Assembly: GCA_964371055.1 (NCBI GenBank)
Contig: CAYJLF010000002.1
Location: 1-64,000, forward strand
Direction of reading: 5' to 3'
Length of the DNA stretch: 64,000 nt
Source: CAYJLF01 sp964371055
GTDB lineage: Bacteria; Eisenbacteria; RBG-16-71-46; CAIMUX01
The position numbers and the translations under genes were made by a program. The notes under the pieces were generated by a model, which searched no databases, was not told the origin of the DNA, and worked only from the letters and a program-made list of their open reading frames with translations. This document shows, one piece after another, positions 1 to 8,775 of this stretch (its first letter is position 1; each line of letters opens with the position of its first letter).

Positions 1-83
1 GCATCGACTTCGTCGGCGCGCCTCGCATCTGACCGATCGGCGCTCCGAACGCGGCGGGCCCAGTCTTTCAGCACCCTGCTAGC

Positions 84-418
84 GCCACGACAGCGGCTGA
101 CGTACCCCCTGACGGATGATCCCGGAGTCCGGCCTTGGCCGGGATCGGGGAATCGCTTAGACTCGGTCACGCGCTTTGGATCAGCGAGGATGCAGCGACG
201 GGGGATCTGGAGTGGGACAACACGTTGCGAGTGACCGGGATCAGAGACCGCGGGCGATGAGGTTCGTGAGGGCGAGATGGGGCCGGGAGGGGCAGTTCCG
301 GGCCGGGCCGTCGGTGGTACCCCACGGCGACCGGATCGGGGGATACCTGTGCGGTGCGCGGGGCGGATGGGGAGAACTACCCGCGGGACCTCGATGCGGC
401 AGCACAGGTCCGTTCACG
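84..418 (+). repeat. 335-bp direct repeat, copy A
   Basis: This segment aligns without any net insertion or deletion to 10561-10895 (constant offset 10477). The first ~170 bases are almost identical. The second half (from about 258) is clearly more diverged, with many scattered substitutions. It contains a candidate promoter (135-163) and an inverted repeat GATCCCGG...CCGGGATC at 118-146 that is kept in both copies. Each copy lies upstream of a different defence-like gene: RelA/SpoT here, a NucS-like nuclease at the other copy. Both copies can be read as an open frame from a TTG, but the differences are mostly amino-acid changing, so a coding role is doubtful. I infer a duplicated promoter plus leader, or a recombination scar. 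Confidence 0.85.
135..163 (+). promoter_or_regulatory. Candidate sigma70-type promoter in repeat copy A
   Basis: TTGGCC (135-140) and TAGACT (158-163) are separated by 17 bases. The same pair is identical at 10612-10640 in the other repeat copy, although surrounding sequence has diverged. Transcription would start near 170 and leave a leader of about 400 bases before the gene at 577. Confidence 0.4.
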
Positions 419-576
419 GCCGAACACTTGCGGCACGGTCGCGAGGGAGGAGAGATGGGAGGGGAGAAGGCGCGGACCGCCACGTCGGGAAGAGACGTCA
501 GTGGTGAACGCTGCGAAAACGGGATAGGCCGAGCTCGGATTGCGGCTGTTAGGCACCGAGGTGAAAGGGAGTAGAC

Positions 577-1644
577 GTGGCCTTTGCTCGTGTACCCAGC
601 GAAACGAAGGGACAGATCAAGAAGGCCGGCGAGATTCTCGCAAGACAAGACGCACCGCTTACTGACTTCGTGCGTGCCTGGATGTTGGCTGATAGGTGGC
701 GCGCGTGCCACGCATATCCGCTCAACACCTTCCAGGCGACTCTGCGTAGCAAGCTGGGACGCTACCCGGGGAGCCCGCTCGCGGCGCAGCGATTGAAGCG
801 GATGCCAACGATCATCGACAAGCTACGGCGCTATCCCGCGATGAAACTCACTACCATGCAGGATATTGGTGGCGTACGGGCGATCATGGCGACCGTTGGC
901 GATGTCTACCTGCTAGCAGACGAGTTCCGGCACAGCAACAGACTGGCGCACGAACTCGTCGAAGACAGAGACTACATCGTGCATCCTCGTGATGGAGACG
1001 GCTACCGCAGTCTGCACCTCATCTACAAGTACCGGAACAAGCAGGCGCCGACGTACAATGACCTCCGAATCGAGCTCCAGCTTCGCACGAAGCTACAGCA
1101 CGTATGGGCAACCGCGGTAGAAACAATGGGGACGCTCCTGGGCCAAGCGCTCAAGTCCCGACGGGGCGATCAAGAATGGTTGGACTTTTTCGCGCTTGTC
1201 TCGTCCGCCTTTGCGTATAGGGAGCGCCGGCCGCTGGTGCCACGGTTTGCCAACCTCTCCCGGTTGGAGACGTATCGCGAAGTGTGGCGAATGGAGAGGG
1301 CGCTTCAGGCTCTCGAGAAGATGAAGGCTTTCTCGGTTGCAGTCGACTCGATCGTCAAGGATCAAGGCGCACGGAAGACTTCGTTCTATCACCTCATAGT
1401 GCTGAACTCCCTCGAACACTCGGTCAACGTGCGCGGGTACGACAGAGCGAACGCAGACCGCGCTCTAGCGGACTACAGCAAGGCAGAGACGGCTGCCCAG
1501 GAGGGAGCCGGCATAGAGCCTGTGCTCGTCGCGGCTGGTTCGATTGATAGAATCCGCGCGGCGTACCCGAACTTCTTCCTGGACATCAACGCGTTTGCGA
1601 AGATCGTGTCCAGGATGACGCGGAAGGTGGAGGCCGAGAACTGA
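577..1644 (+). CDS. RelA/SpoT-domain (p)ppGpp synthetase-like protein, standalone
   Basis: This 355-aa protein has a RelA/SpoT nucleotidyltransferase core: RLKRMPTIIDKL (72-83), MQDIGGVRAI (94-103), DGYRSLHLIYK (141-151) and RIELQLRTKLQHVWA (164-178). No HD hydrolase, TGS or ACT domain is visible, so it resembles small alarmone synthetases and toxic SAS/CapRel proteins rather than housekeeping RelA. About 170 C-terminal residues follow the core and could hold a regulatory or antitoxin-like part, as in CapRel; that is inference. The GTG start is preceded by AAAGGGAG. The gene sits directly after the 335-bp repeat and before a HEPN-motif gene. Either alarmone signalling or an abortive-infection tRNA/nucleotide-modifying toxin is possible. 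Confidence 0.8.
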   Translation: MAFARVPSETKGQIKKAGEILARQDAPLTDFVRAWMLADRWRACHAYPLNTFQATLRSKLGRYPGSPLAAQRLKRMPTIIDKLRRYPAMKLTTMQDIGGVRAIMATVGDVYLLADEFRHSNRLAHELVEDRDYIVHPRDGDGYRSLHLIYKYRNKQAPTYNDLRIELQLRTKLQHVWATAVETMGTLLGQALKSRRGDQEWLDFFALVSSAFAYRERRPLVPRFANLSRLETYREVWRMERALQALEKMKAFSVAVDSIVKDQGARKTSFYHLIVLNSLEHSVNVRGYDRANADRALADYSKAETAAQEGAGIEPVLVAAGSIDRIRAAYPNFFLDINAFAKIVSRMTRKVEAEN

Positions 1645-1731
1645 TGTCATGCCGAACTACGCCATGAACCTGCCGGCCTCTGCTTCGCTGCGGCCGTGGG
1701 TTATGGCGAGCGTCGGGCAACTGAGGAATGA

Positions 1732-2433
1732 ATGAGCACTCAGAGCGAGAGTCCGAGCTACGAAGGGCATGTCTACAGCGCGCTCATGTATGATGCGATA
1801 TTGGCCGCTTTGCAGGCCAATAGCTGGCTGTCCCGGGTCCGCGCCGAAAGGGACTTCGCGACCAGGGGCGCTTATGGCGCAACGGCGTGCACCTACGCGC
1901 GATTTGCGTTCTTCATGGCCTGCGTTGCGGCTGAGTCGGGAGCAAATGCGCTTCTGGAATCCGCCGAGGGAATGAGTCGCTCGCTGTACCGAGATCTGGA
2001 GAAGTTACAGACGCTCAATAAGTACGAGGTGTACTGCCTCGCTAATCGTACTGCTCTCGATCGTAGTGCCAGCACCTACGGCCGGATGAAGTCGGTGCTG
2101 AAGTTGAGGAACCGTTTCTTCCATCCTAAGAGGGTCCGGGTGCCGTCGTCACCGGTCGGGAGTAGTTGTGGGGCGTCCCGCTTTGTCCTGGACACGAGCA
2201 AAGAGCCTGTCTTGGATTTGCTGATGCCTGATCAAGCGATTGCGATGGTGGCTGATGTGCTCAAATTCGTTGCCTGGGTCGTCTTTGATCTGTGCCATCA
2301 CTCGGCGGATGATGGTCGGCGGCTGCTTAGCGGGGAGATGCACGTATTGTCCGACGACTTAAGCCAAGCGCAGCGGGAGTTCGGGTTCGATTTGCGCTCC
2401 TTGGGGGTGCCGCCTGGTGGCAGTGGTGCCTAG
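1732..2433 (+). CDS. Hypothetical protein with HEPN-type R-x4-H motif
   Basis: This 233-aa protein matches no family I can name with certainty. Residues 123-133 read LKLRNRFFHPK, in which R126-N-R-F-F-H131 fits the R-x4-6-H catalytic motif of HEPN ribonucleases. The upstream helix (AAESGANALLES, about 67-78) resembles the first HEPN helix of RiboL-PSP/Swt1-like proteins. An RNase effector or toxin is therefore plausible. It lies 87 bases after the RelA/SpoT gene on the same strand and 74 bases before a PD-(D/E)XK gene, so the three may be one unit. GC content is visibly lower than in the helicase region at 15-27 kb. Confidence 0.6.
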   Translation: MSTQSESPSYEGHVYSALMYDAILAALQANSWLSRVRAERDFATRGAYGATACTYARFAFFMACVAAESGANALLESAEGMSRSLYRDLEKLQTLNKYEVYCLANRTALDRSASTYGRMKSVLKLRNRFFHPKRVRVPSSPVGSSCGASRFVLDTSKEPVLDLLMPDQAIAMVADVLKFVAWVVFDLCHHSADDGRRLLSGEMHVLSDDLSQAQREFGFDLRSLGVPPGGSGA

Positions 2434-2507
2434 CGCGCCGCTCGACCGGCCCGGTTCCTCTGCGCGTTCCGGCCGGTCAGCGCCAGCGTCAGTCGCACAG
2501 GAGTCCG

Positions 2508-3002
2508 ATGAACGGCTATGACAAGAGCAGTCGCGCGAACGCAAGCCAGTTCTTTGTAGCTGGCGAGCTTTGCCGTCGCGGACTCTCCGCAGTAGTGACG
2601 ATGGGCAACACGCCGAATACGGATATCCTGTGCAGCAATCTGGAGGGGACGCGGTTCGTGCACATCCAGGTAAAGACGTTCGTTCCCGGGATCAAGACCT
2701 GCAGTGTTGGCAGGAAGGCGGAGAAGGACTTCGGTCCGGGGTTCTTCTGGGTCTTGGGGGGCATTCCGCCACCCGGCACGATCCGAGACTTCGAATACTA
2801 CGTAATCCCGTCGGCGGTCATGTCACAACACGTGCGGGAAGATCACCTGCGATGGCTGAGTACGCTTGGGACCAAGGGGCAGCAGCATAGGGACAGCGCC
2901 GTCCGCACAGTTCCGTTGCCGCCACGCAAATCGCTATCCGGTTGGGGCATAGAGCAGTACCGGGATCGTTGGGACTTGATCGAGGAGAAGCTCCGTGTCT
3001 AA
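2508..3002 (+). CDS. PD-(D/E)XK nuclease-like small protein
   Basis: This 164-aa protein shows the core layout of restriction-endonuclease-fold proteins: a helix with E20 (FFVAGELCRRG), a strand with D39 (NTDILCSN), and FVHIQVKT with Q54-V-K56. The order E...D...QxK is that of Holliday-resolvase-like and DUF4365-like nucleases. The substrate is not visible. The ATG start has AGGAG nearby (AGGAGTCCGATG). The gene follows the HEPN-motif gene and is followed by the remnant of a SNF2 helicase, so its original partner may have been lost. Confidence 0.6.
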   Translation: MNGYDKSSRANASQFFVAGELCRRGLSAVVTMGNTPNTDILCSNLEGTRFVHIQVKTFVPGIKTCSVGRKAEKDFGPGFFWVLGGIPPPGTIRDFEYYVIPSAVMSQHVREDHLRWLSTLGTKGQQHRDSAVRTVPLPPRKSLSGWGIEQYRDRWDLIEEKLRV

Positions 3003-3181
3003 GCAACCGCAGCCGTATCTTCGGCCGCGGCCTGGAGCTGCGTGGGCTGGGGGCGATGATGGATCCCGCGCGCGCGGGGCCAATCACTGCAAACGGTCTC
3101 TGCGGCCAGCTGTGTTGTCGGCGTTTTGCCGCGCCGGTCGGACCGGATGGCATCCCAGTGCGATCTGACAGAGCAGGTCTG

Positions 3182-3381
3182 TGGACGCAACGTCTCTTCC
3201 TGGCCGAGGAGGTCGTCGACCCGCCGGAGTGCGAAGAGTCGACGCTGGTCCGCCTTTCGTGCCTGGACGACAATGCCCTGGGGCAGCCGCTGGAGGTGCT
3301 CTGGGAGTGCGAGGTCGACGCTGGATCTTGTGGGGCAAGGGGTTGGAGCGACTGGCGGGGAAGGGGTTCGACCCGGGCGGC
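3182..3381 (+). pseudogene. Decayed 5' fragment of a DrmD-type SNF2 helicase
   Basis: The 540-base gap between the nuclease-like gene and the ATPase gene is not empty. One frame at 3182-3330 reads TQRLFLAEEVV, then TLVRLSCLDDNALGQPLEVL and WECEVDA. The next frame from 3331 continues as WGKGLERLAGKGFDPGG. Joined, these match from memory the N-terminal small domain of SNF2 helicases found beside adenine methylases in DISARM and related loci (fLVEEVV...TLVRLSCLDDDAqGePLEVLWE...GF). One frameshift lies near 3326-3331 and nothing of the Walker A region remains. It is a dead remnant and not a copy of the intact SNF2 gene at 20078, whose N-terminus differs. Confidence 0.55.
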
Positions 3382-3545
3382 GCCGGCGGGAGGTCACCCC
3401 TCGCTTCGAACATCGGCGCTTCCACTCCGCACCGCCGCCCTGCGTCCAATCGAGCGACTTCCCAGCCCGGTTGGGGATTCTCCACCCGCAGCGGTGAGGC
3501 TGCGGCGCGACACGGTAACCATAGCGAATTGAGTCGGAGGTATGT

Positions 3546-5132
3546 GTGATCACGGAATTCCGCATCGGCGGCTTCAAGGCCTTCCGAGAAGAGCAGAAGA
3601 TCCCCATTCGTCCGCTCACACTGATCTTCGGCCCCAACGGTTCGGGCAAGTCGTCAATCCTCCACGGGATGGCGCTGGCCCACGAGGTGTTGCTAGGTAA
3701 TGACTGGGACGTCTACCAGACCCGGCTCATGGGACCCCAGCTGAACCTGGGGGGAGAGAGGCAGTTCACCTTCCAGAGTCCCGGGGCGAGGGGTGAGTTC
3801 ACCACTCTCGGCGTCAAGATCTCTTCGGACCCTGTGCCCGGATCTGTCCCGACTGGTACGGACGCGGGGGAGCCTTACCTCCGTGTCGAGTTGTACGGGA
3901 ATGAGTCAGAGGAGACGTTCCACCTGGAAGGACCCCTTCGGGGCTCGATTTGGCGGGGTGAAGAACTGATCCTCTCATGGAGAGACGGAGAGGACTCGTG
4001 GCGAGCAGGATGGCCTGGGCTCTGCGTGGACCTCGTAGGCGGAGGGTCCGTCGAGGCGGCTCAGGTACTGAAGGATATCCATGGGCAGATTGCTCCTCCG
4101 ACGACTTTCGTGAGCTGGCTGGAGGGGTTCTGTCGCCTGCTCCGTGCCCCCGCAAGTCCGATACTTCCCGACCACCTGTTTGTCGCTCCGGCGGACGACG
4201 TCTTGGCACACCTTCGTGCGCAGCAAAGCCTCGAGAAAGTCCCGGCAATTCCAGATGGGCTCTTGGCGATGTGGGTGGCCGCGCTGTCTCGGACCGCGTC
4301 GGCCTTGACCTCCCAGTTGCAGGGCGTGTCGCACACGGTCGCGCAGGAGCTCAAGCGGTGGGAGTACCTGGGCCCCATCCGCCCGCTGCCACCACGGCTC
4401 GTGACAGAGGACACCTGCTCGGACAGGACGATGAAGGGGTGGTTTGAGCTGACTCGCGGCTCCGGCCTTCTTCTGGAGCAAGTGAACAAGTGGCTGACGG
4501 ACGAGGAACGTCTTCGGACTCACTACAACCTTGAGGCAATCGACTTCATTCAGCGGGAAAAGCTGTTCGAAGTCGCGGATCAACTCGTCGAGTTGGACGA
4601 GCCAGGCAGTACATTCAGGAGCAACCTCGAGTATCTTTTCGAAGCAGGCGCCGTCGAGGTGCCCAGGGAGTGGCGCCTGGCAATCGTCAATACCCGTACA
4701 AAGGCCCGTACCTCGCTCTCCGATGTTGGAGTGGGCATCAGCCAAATGCTGCCCATCGTCGTAGCCGCTGTGGTTCGCAAGAACCACCTGGTCGCCATCG
4801 AACAGCCGGAGCTCCATCTCCATCCGGCCGTACAGGCGTCTCTGGGGGATCTCTTCATCGAGTCCGCGTTGGGGGAGCGGCGGAACACCTTCGTGCTCGA
4901 GACCCACAGCGAGCACCTGATCCTGAGGATTCTCCGCCGGATCCGGCAGACCTCCGAGGGGAAGACGCCGGACTGGTTACCGGCGATCAGACCGGAGGAT
5001 ATTGCCGTCCTCTATGTGACGCGGGAGGAGGATGGCGCCAGAGTCGTAGAGCTGAGAGTCAATCAGGATGGTGAGTTCGACGATCCGTGGCCGCAGGGGT
5101 TTTTCCCCGAGCGAGCGTGGGAGCTGTTCTGA
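3546..5132 (+). CDS. AAA/ABC-type ATPase (DUF3696-like)
   Basis: This 528-aa P-loop ATPase has Walker A GPNGSGKS (29-36) right after the strand ITEFRIGGFKAF typical of RecF/SMC-like AAA_15/AAA_21 proteins. Near residues 416-427 is a Walker B of the form VAIEQPELHLHP, followed by the H-loop LETHSEHLILR. The C-terminal layout fits DUF3696 ATPases. No TOPRIM or nuclease domain is seen, so the effector is probably the next gene, which begins one base after this stop codon. The GTG start has GGAGG five bases upstream (3536-3540). Such ATPases act as sensors or regulators in many two-gene anti-phage systems; this specific role is inferred. Confidence 0.85.
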   Translation: MITEFRIGGFKAFREEQKIPIRPLTLIFGPNGSGKSSILHGMALAHEVLLGNDWDVYQTRLMGPQLNLGGERQFTFQSPGARGEFTTLGVKISSDPVPGSVPTGTDAGEPYLRVELYGNESEETFHLEGPLRGSIWRGEELILSWRDGEDSWRAGWPGLCVDLVGGGSVEAAQVLKDIHGQIAPPTTFVSWLEGFCRLLRAPASPILPDHLFVAPADDVLAHLRAQQSLEKVPAIPDGLLAMWVAALSRTASALTSQLQGVSHTVAQELKRWEYLGPIRPLPPRLVTEDTCSDRTMKGWFELTRGSGLLLEQVNKWLTDEERLRTHYNLEAIDFIQREKLFEVADQLVELDEPGSTFRSNLEYLFEAGAVEVPREWRLAIVNTRTKARTSLSDVGVGISQMLPIVVAAVVRKNHLVAIEQPELHLHPAVQASLGDLFIESALGERRNTFVLETHSEHLILRILRRIRQTSEGKTPDWLPAIRPEDIAVLYVTREEDGARVVELRVNQDGEFDDPWPQGFFPERAWELF

Positions 5133-5133
5133 G

Positions 5134-6081
5134 ATGACCTCGTCACGGCTCTTCGCGGAGTACGCTATCGATCCGAGAGTGCTGGAACGGTGGGCGACGG
5201 ATGACCTTCCCCTGGAGTTCGTCGAGAGCGTGGGGTTTGGATCGGGTCGGCTGGTGGCGGCCGTTCCATCGAAGGCGGCATGGCGAAAGGCCGCAAGAGC
5301 AATCGTGGACGGTTTGACGGGGGTGAGGCAAGAGCGTGCGACGGAGTTGCTTTCGCAAATGAAGGAGCGAATGAGCCTGCGATGTACGAGCTCGACAGGT
5401 TCTGGAGCGTGGTCCGCCGTCACACTGGCAGAACACGCCCTCCATCCGTTCGAGGGCTTGGTGATGGATGGCGACGAACCGGCGCCGGTCGAGACGCTCC
5501 CGTCGGCGATCGGTGCTCTGAGCCGCAGCGATCGGTGGCGTCTGGACCGTCAGGCGACGGTTCCGGCCCAGGCTTCCGAGATCGCGCGGCTTCTGGGGCC
5601 ATTGATGCGGACTGGGAGGCAGATCATCGTCGTCGATCCGTACCTGGGGCCAGCGTCGCGGTTCATGGAGGTCGTGGGCGCTCTCTTTCTGGCGGCCTCG
5701 GGCGGGCGATGCTGCGGCCCGCCGGATCGGATCGAGATTCACACCTCGAGCAAGTTGGAGCTGGAGCCGTCCCAATTCACCGCAGCCATGACCTCCCGAG
5801 TAGGGAAAGTCGTCCCAGACGGCTGGGAGGTGCGGGTCGTCCGGTGGAATGCAGTCGGTCTGGCTCGTGAAGACATCCACGACCGATTCGTCATGACGAA
5901 CCTCGGCGGAGTCGCGTTCTTACGGGGCCTCGGCGAGACTCCAGGCAAGACGCGACTGGACGTGATGGACCGAAGTCGGTTCGCGGAAGTCTGGCATGAT
6001 TACGCTGGCCGCCTTTCGCGATTCGAGCGCTACCAGGAGGATCTTGTGATCACTCAACAGTCCAGACCCTCGGCGCGGTGA
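5134..6081 (+). CDS. PLD-like (MIT_C-type) partner of the ATPase
   Basis: This 315-aa protein carries IIVVDPYLG (about 164-172) and IHDRFVMTN beginning at H249-D-R. The VDPY...HDR pair is characteristic of the divergent phospholipase-D-like fold seen at the ends of several bacterial defence proteins and of MITD1. Nuclease or phosphodiesterase activity is inferred. The ATG lies one base after the ATPase stop, which fixes the start and indicates translational coupling. A longer reading in the same frame (from 5068) would overlap the ATPase gene and is unlikely. The pair may be a compact two-gene defence module. Confidence 0.65.
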   Translation: MTSSRLFAEYAIDPRVLERWATDDLPLEFVESVGFGSGRLVAAVPSKAAWRKAARAIVDGLTGVRQERATELLSQMKERMSLRCTSSTGSGAWSAVTLAEHALHPFEGLVMDGDEPAPVETLPSAIGALSRSDRWRLDRQATVPAQASEIARLLGPLMRTGRQIIVVDPYLGPASRFMEVVGALFLAASGGRCCGPPDRIEIHTSSKLELEPSQFTAAMTSRVGKVVPDGWEVRVVRWNAVGLAREDIHDRFVMTNLGGVAFLRGLGETPGKTRLDVMDRSRFAEVWHDYAGRLSRFERYQEDLVITQQSRPSAR

Positions 6082-6287
6082 ACGGTGATTTGGCCTCGGC
6101 CCCGAGAGGTTGTGTGTCGAAGCTGCTGATCTTCTACCGTGGCAGACTCGACGTTGAGGTCGCATCTGTGACAAGAGGGGTTCTTGACCTGGCTGGCGGT
6201 GTTGGCGAACTCATCGGAGATGACAAGCCGGACGACATCACCGACGAGGACGACTTGACGCTGCAATACAAAGCTCATGAAGTCTAA
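6078..6287 (+). CDS. Small hypothetical protein coupled to the ATPase/PLD pair
   Basis: A 69-aa reading frame starts at a GTG that overlaps the previous stop (GTGA), suggesting coupling. The product has an acidic patch (DDKPDDITDEDD) and no recognised family. After its TAA the same frame continues with RRLVKLRLYQEFIQGQKG-like, coiled-coil-looking sequence up to a stop near 6393. The gene may therefore have been longer and been cut by a nonsense change. It may also not be a real gene. Confidence 0.35.
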   Translation: MNGDLASAPRGCVSKLLIFYRGRLDVEVASVTRGVLDLAGGVGELIGDDKPDDITDEDDLTLQYKAHEV

Positions 6288-6605
6288 CGCAGACTCGTCA
6301 AGCTGAGACTCTACCAGGAGTTCATACAGGGACAGAAAGGCTTGCAGTTGGCCCTCGAGGAGAATCGCGAGCCTGGTGCGAACGACTGCTGAGGTGTACA
6401 CATCCAGGGCTGGCGAGGGAGGCTCAAAATGACGAACGCACCGAAGAAGAGGAGGCAGACACAGCACCATCGCCCGAACGGAGACGAGAGGCAGAACACA
6501 GTGCTAAGCCGGAGTTGGCCTTCGGGGCACCCAGGGCGTGTTCCTCCTCTCGGGATATCCGCGGCCGAGTTGTCCACGCTATCGCGCGTGGAGGGAGACA
6601 GGCAC
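6288..6605. other. Gap between the ATPase module and the membrane-protein cluster
   Basis: About 320 bases. The first ~100 bases continue the frame of the small gene at 6078 and may be its severed 3' end. The rest has no recognisable gene, repeat or RNA structure apart from the ribosome-binding site of the gene at 6606. Confidence 0.4.
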
Positions 6606-6920
6606 ATGATACCTACGTTGATCGAGATCGCGCTGTTGCTTCTTGGCGCAATCACTGCGGCGACTGGCTTTCATCCGATTGGCCACATAGGATCCGCGAT
6701 CGGGATCGCTCTCGCTGCCATGGTCGGGCAGTCTCTTCTGGTCGGGATCCTGCTCGTCCTCCAGTTTCTGCATATGACAGCAGTGACCAGCAACGTCCTC
6801 ACAGTGAGCCCGTACTACTACAGAAGTGCACTTCGCCCGTTGACGCTCGCGCTTGGCGCGCTCGGATCCGTCGTCTTACTCGTCCGAACAGTGGTCTGGA
6901 TCGTCCGGTCGCTGTCTTGA
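6606..6920 (+). CDS. Small membrane protein (104 aa)
   Basis: The start is taken at 6606, where GGAGGGA lies 8 bases upstream and the protein opens with a hydrophobic segment (MIPTLIEIALLLLGAITAA). Three transmembrane segments are visible: about 4-20, 34-58 and 82-100. No family recognised. It is the first of a same-strand run of six small membrane or envelope genes up to 9754 that look like one operon. Confidence 0.55.
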   Translation: MIPTLIEIALLLLGAITAATGFHPIGHIGSAIGIALAAMVGQSLLVGILLVLQFLHMTAVTSNVLTVSPYYYRSALRPLTLALGALGSVVLLVRTVVWIVRSLS

Positions 6921-6960
6921 AACGCCGAATGCAGTGGCCCGAAAGGAAGGCACAACTGGC

Positions 6961-7734
6961 ATGACCTTGGACGTTGCGATCGATGCTGCGCGGCACATCA
7001 CCTCGGAAGTCGGTGTGGAACTGACCGACCCCGACGTGGTGCTTCTATCTCAAGCGGCAGCACTCCCTCTGGACTCAGGGCAACAGACGCGGATCGACGA
7101 GATCGCGAATGCGATCTTCCGCGGCTTCTTCCACTGCGGGGCGAGGGGGCATACATTCGCAGACCCCGAGGGAATCCCCGTGCGCTTCGGAGCGACGCTC
7201 GAGAGCAACTATCCCGAAGCAAGTCCGACGTTCCTGCGATTCGCGTACAGCTACTGGACCTTCAAGCTCCTCGTCACGGATCCTGAGCTCCGCTCCACTG
7301 GAACCGTGATCATGGAGATCCTGGCTGAGTTCGAGGACCGGATTCTCCGCACAGTCTTCTTTCCCACCTATGGTCCGGCCGTGTTTCCACCGAACCAGCG
7401 CGAGCAGGCTCAGCGCCGGCTGATTCTCCAGACCGGTGCCCCGCTGGATATCAACGATTTCATGCGCGGCAACCCCGTACTGATCCGTGACCGCCAGCGT
7501 ACGAGGTCAGGAGGGTGTGGGCTCTTCCTTTTGGTCGTGGCCATTGGAGTTGCCATGTCCGCTCTCGCGGCAGTGCATCTCGGGCCAACCAAAGAGCACG
7601 ACACTCGCTGGTTCGGCGCTACCAGCTCCGTTGCGGGCCAGGGGCGACCTACGAGTGCAGCGGCCGATGCCGCGCAGTATCGTGGGAAGCTCTTGACGAA
7701 TTGCGGGCCGGGCGATCGGAGGTCAACGCAATGA
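6961..7734 (+). CDS. Hypothetical protein with one C-terminal membrane segment
   Basis: This 257-aa protein has a soluble N-terminal part (about 1-195), one hydrophobic segment (GLFLLVVAIGVAMSALAAV, about 205-223) and a short low-complexity tail. The ATG at 6961 has AAGGAAGG upstream. It overlaps the next gene by ATGA, so the two are translationally coupled. I recognise no domain in the soluble part. Confidence 0.6.
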   Translation: MTLDVAIDAARHITSEVGVELTDPDVVLLSQAAALPLDSGQQTRIDEIANAIFRGFFHCGARGHTFADPEGIPVRFGATLESNYPEASPTFLRFAYSYWTFKLLVTDPELRSTGTVIMEILAEFEDRILRTVFFPTYGPAVFPPNQREQAQRRLILQTGAPLDINDFMRGNPVLIRDRQRTRSGGCGLFLLVVAIGVAMSALAAVHLGPTKEHDTRWFGATSSVAGQGRPTSAAADAAQYRGKLLTNCGPGDRRSTQ

Positions 7735-8744
7735 ACGAGTCGTCGACCCACGAGCTACCAGACGGTGCGGCCCGCGGTCCGACGGGTATCGCCTCGGAAG
7801 CCCGGACGCCAGCTGGCGCCCGTCGGCTCCTGGGAGCGGTGTTGTTCGGACTGGCTATCGCAGGCTACATCGATACTGCGTTCCGCGACCTTGTACCTAA
7901 GCTCCTCGAGTTCATGAGGGATATCGATCGGGAGGCAGCAGTCGAAGCCTCCAACACGATGCCCTGGCTGCTGACGAGACTGTTTGCCGCACCTTTCTCC
8001 GGCGGACTCGGCGCCGGCGTCGCTGCGTACATCGCGGGACGTCGGTGGAAGACTGCAGCGGCGCTTACCATGCTGCCCATGGCGCTCCTGGCGTGCGCAA
8101 CATCTGTGATGATCGCCTATGCCGGTCTCGAGTGTCTCGCAGCCAACCGGGCGGAGTTCTGGGTCGGCGTGGCTTCCGGGGCCCTGCTCTCGGTCTCAGC
8201 GTTCGTCGGTGGGAGCATCGGGCGATCCGTTAGTCTTGTCACGCGCGATTACGAGGCGACCGACACAGCCTTCGGCGTACGCTGGAGGCACTATTTGTGG
8301 CTACTGCCGCTCTTCGCGGTCAACTTCCTTCAGGTAGTTCTGATCGTTGTTGTGTTTCTGGTTCTGGCCGCGGTGGCGTTTCTGAACTTCTCCATTCACC
8401 CGTCTCTATGGTTCTCGCCCGTCTACTGGTTTCTGAGCCTAGTCCTTCCGGTTCTGGCGGCCATTGCAGCAGCTCTCTCATTGTCGGCGCCCGTGATGCT
8501 CTTGAAACGCATGCACCACAGTCATACCACCGGGCGCATGCTATCCGTGCTCGGATGGGGCGTTCTCGCTCCAACTGCTGCGTGGCTAGCCGCCAATCTT
8601 GGACTTCGTCTCGTTAGCAGTGCGCCCAGCCCGGCACCCGGCGATCTGAAGTACCTTGTCGCGATCGTTCTCTTTCCACTGGTCTGCGCGGCCGTCGGTC
8701 TCCTGGTCTCCGGCGTGTCCCGGCTCCTGTCGAGGAGACCCTAG
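7731..8744 (+). CDS. Multi-pass membrane protein
   Basis: This 337-aa protein has about seven to eight hydrophobic segments, at roughly 30-45, 85-105, 112-135, 145-165, 195-225, 232-260, 272-300 and 310-330. The start overlaps the previous stop (ATGA). No transporter signature or catalytic motif is visible. It is the largest member of the six-gene membrane cluster. A membrane-damage effector is one possibility but nothing in the sequence proves it. Confidence 0.6.
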   Translation: MNESSTHELPDGAARGPTGIASEARTPAGARRLLGAVLFGLAIAGYIDTAFRDLVPKLLEFMRDIDREAAVEASNTMPWLLTRLFAAPFSGGLGAGVAAYIAGRRWKTAAALTMLPMALLACATSVMIAYAGLECLAANRAEFWVGVASGALLSVSAFVGGSIGRSVSLVTRDYEATDTAFGVRWRHYLWLLPLFAVNFLQVVLIVVVFLVLAAVAFLNFSIHPSLWFSPVYWFLSLVLPVLAAIAAALSLSAPVMLLKRMHHSHTTGRMLSVLGWGVLAPTAAWLAANLGLRLVSSAPSPAPGDLKYLVAIVLFPLVCAAVGLLVSGVSRLLSRRP

Positions 8745-8775
8745 GAGCGAATGCCTTCTCGGGGGAGGCATTGAT

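Noticed and set aside
176..574. Open frame across repeat copy A (and its equivalent at 10653-10961)
   Set aside because: Both copies keep the frame open, but most substitutions change the amino acid and the start is TTG without a good ribosome-binding site.
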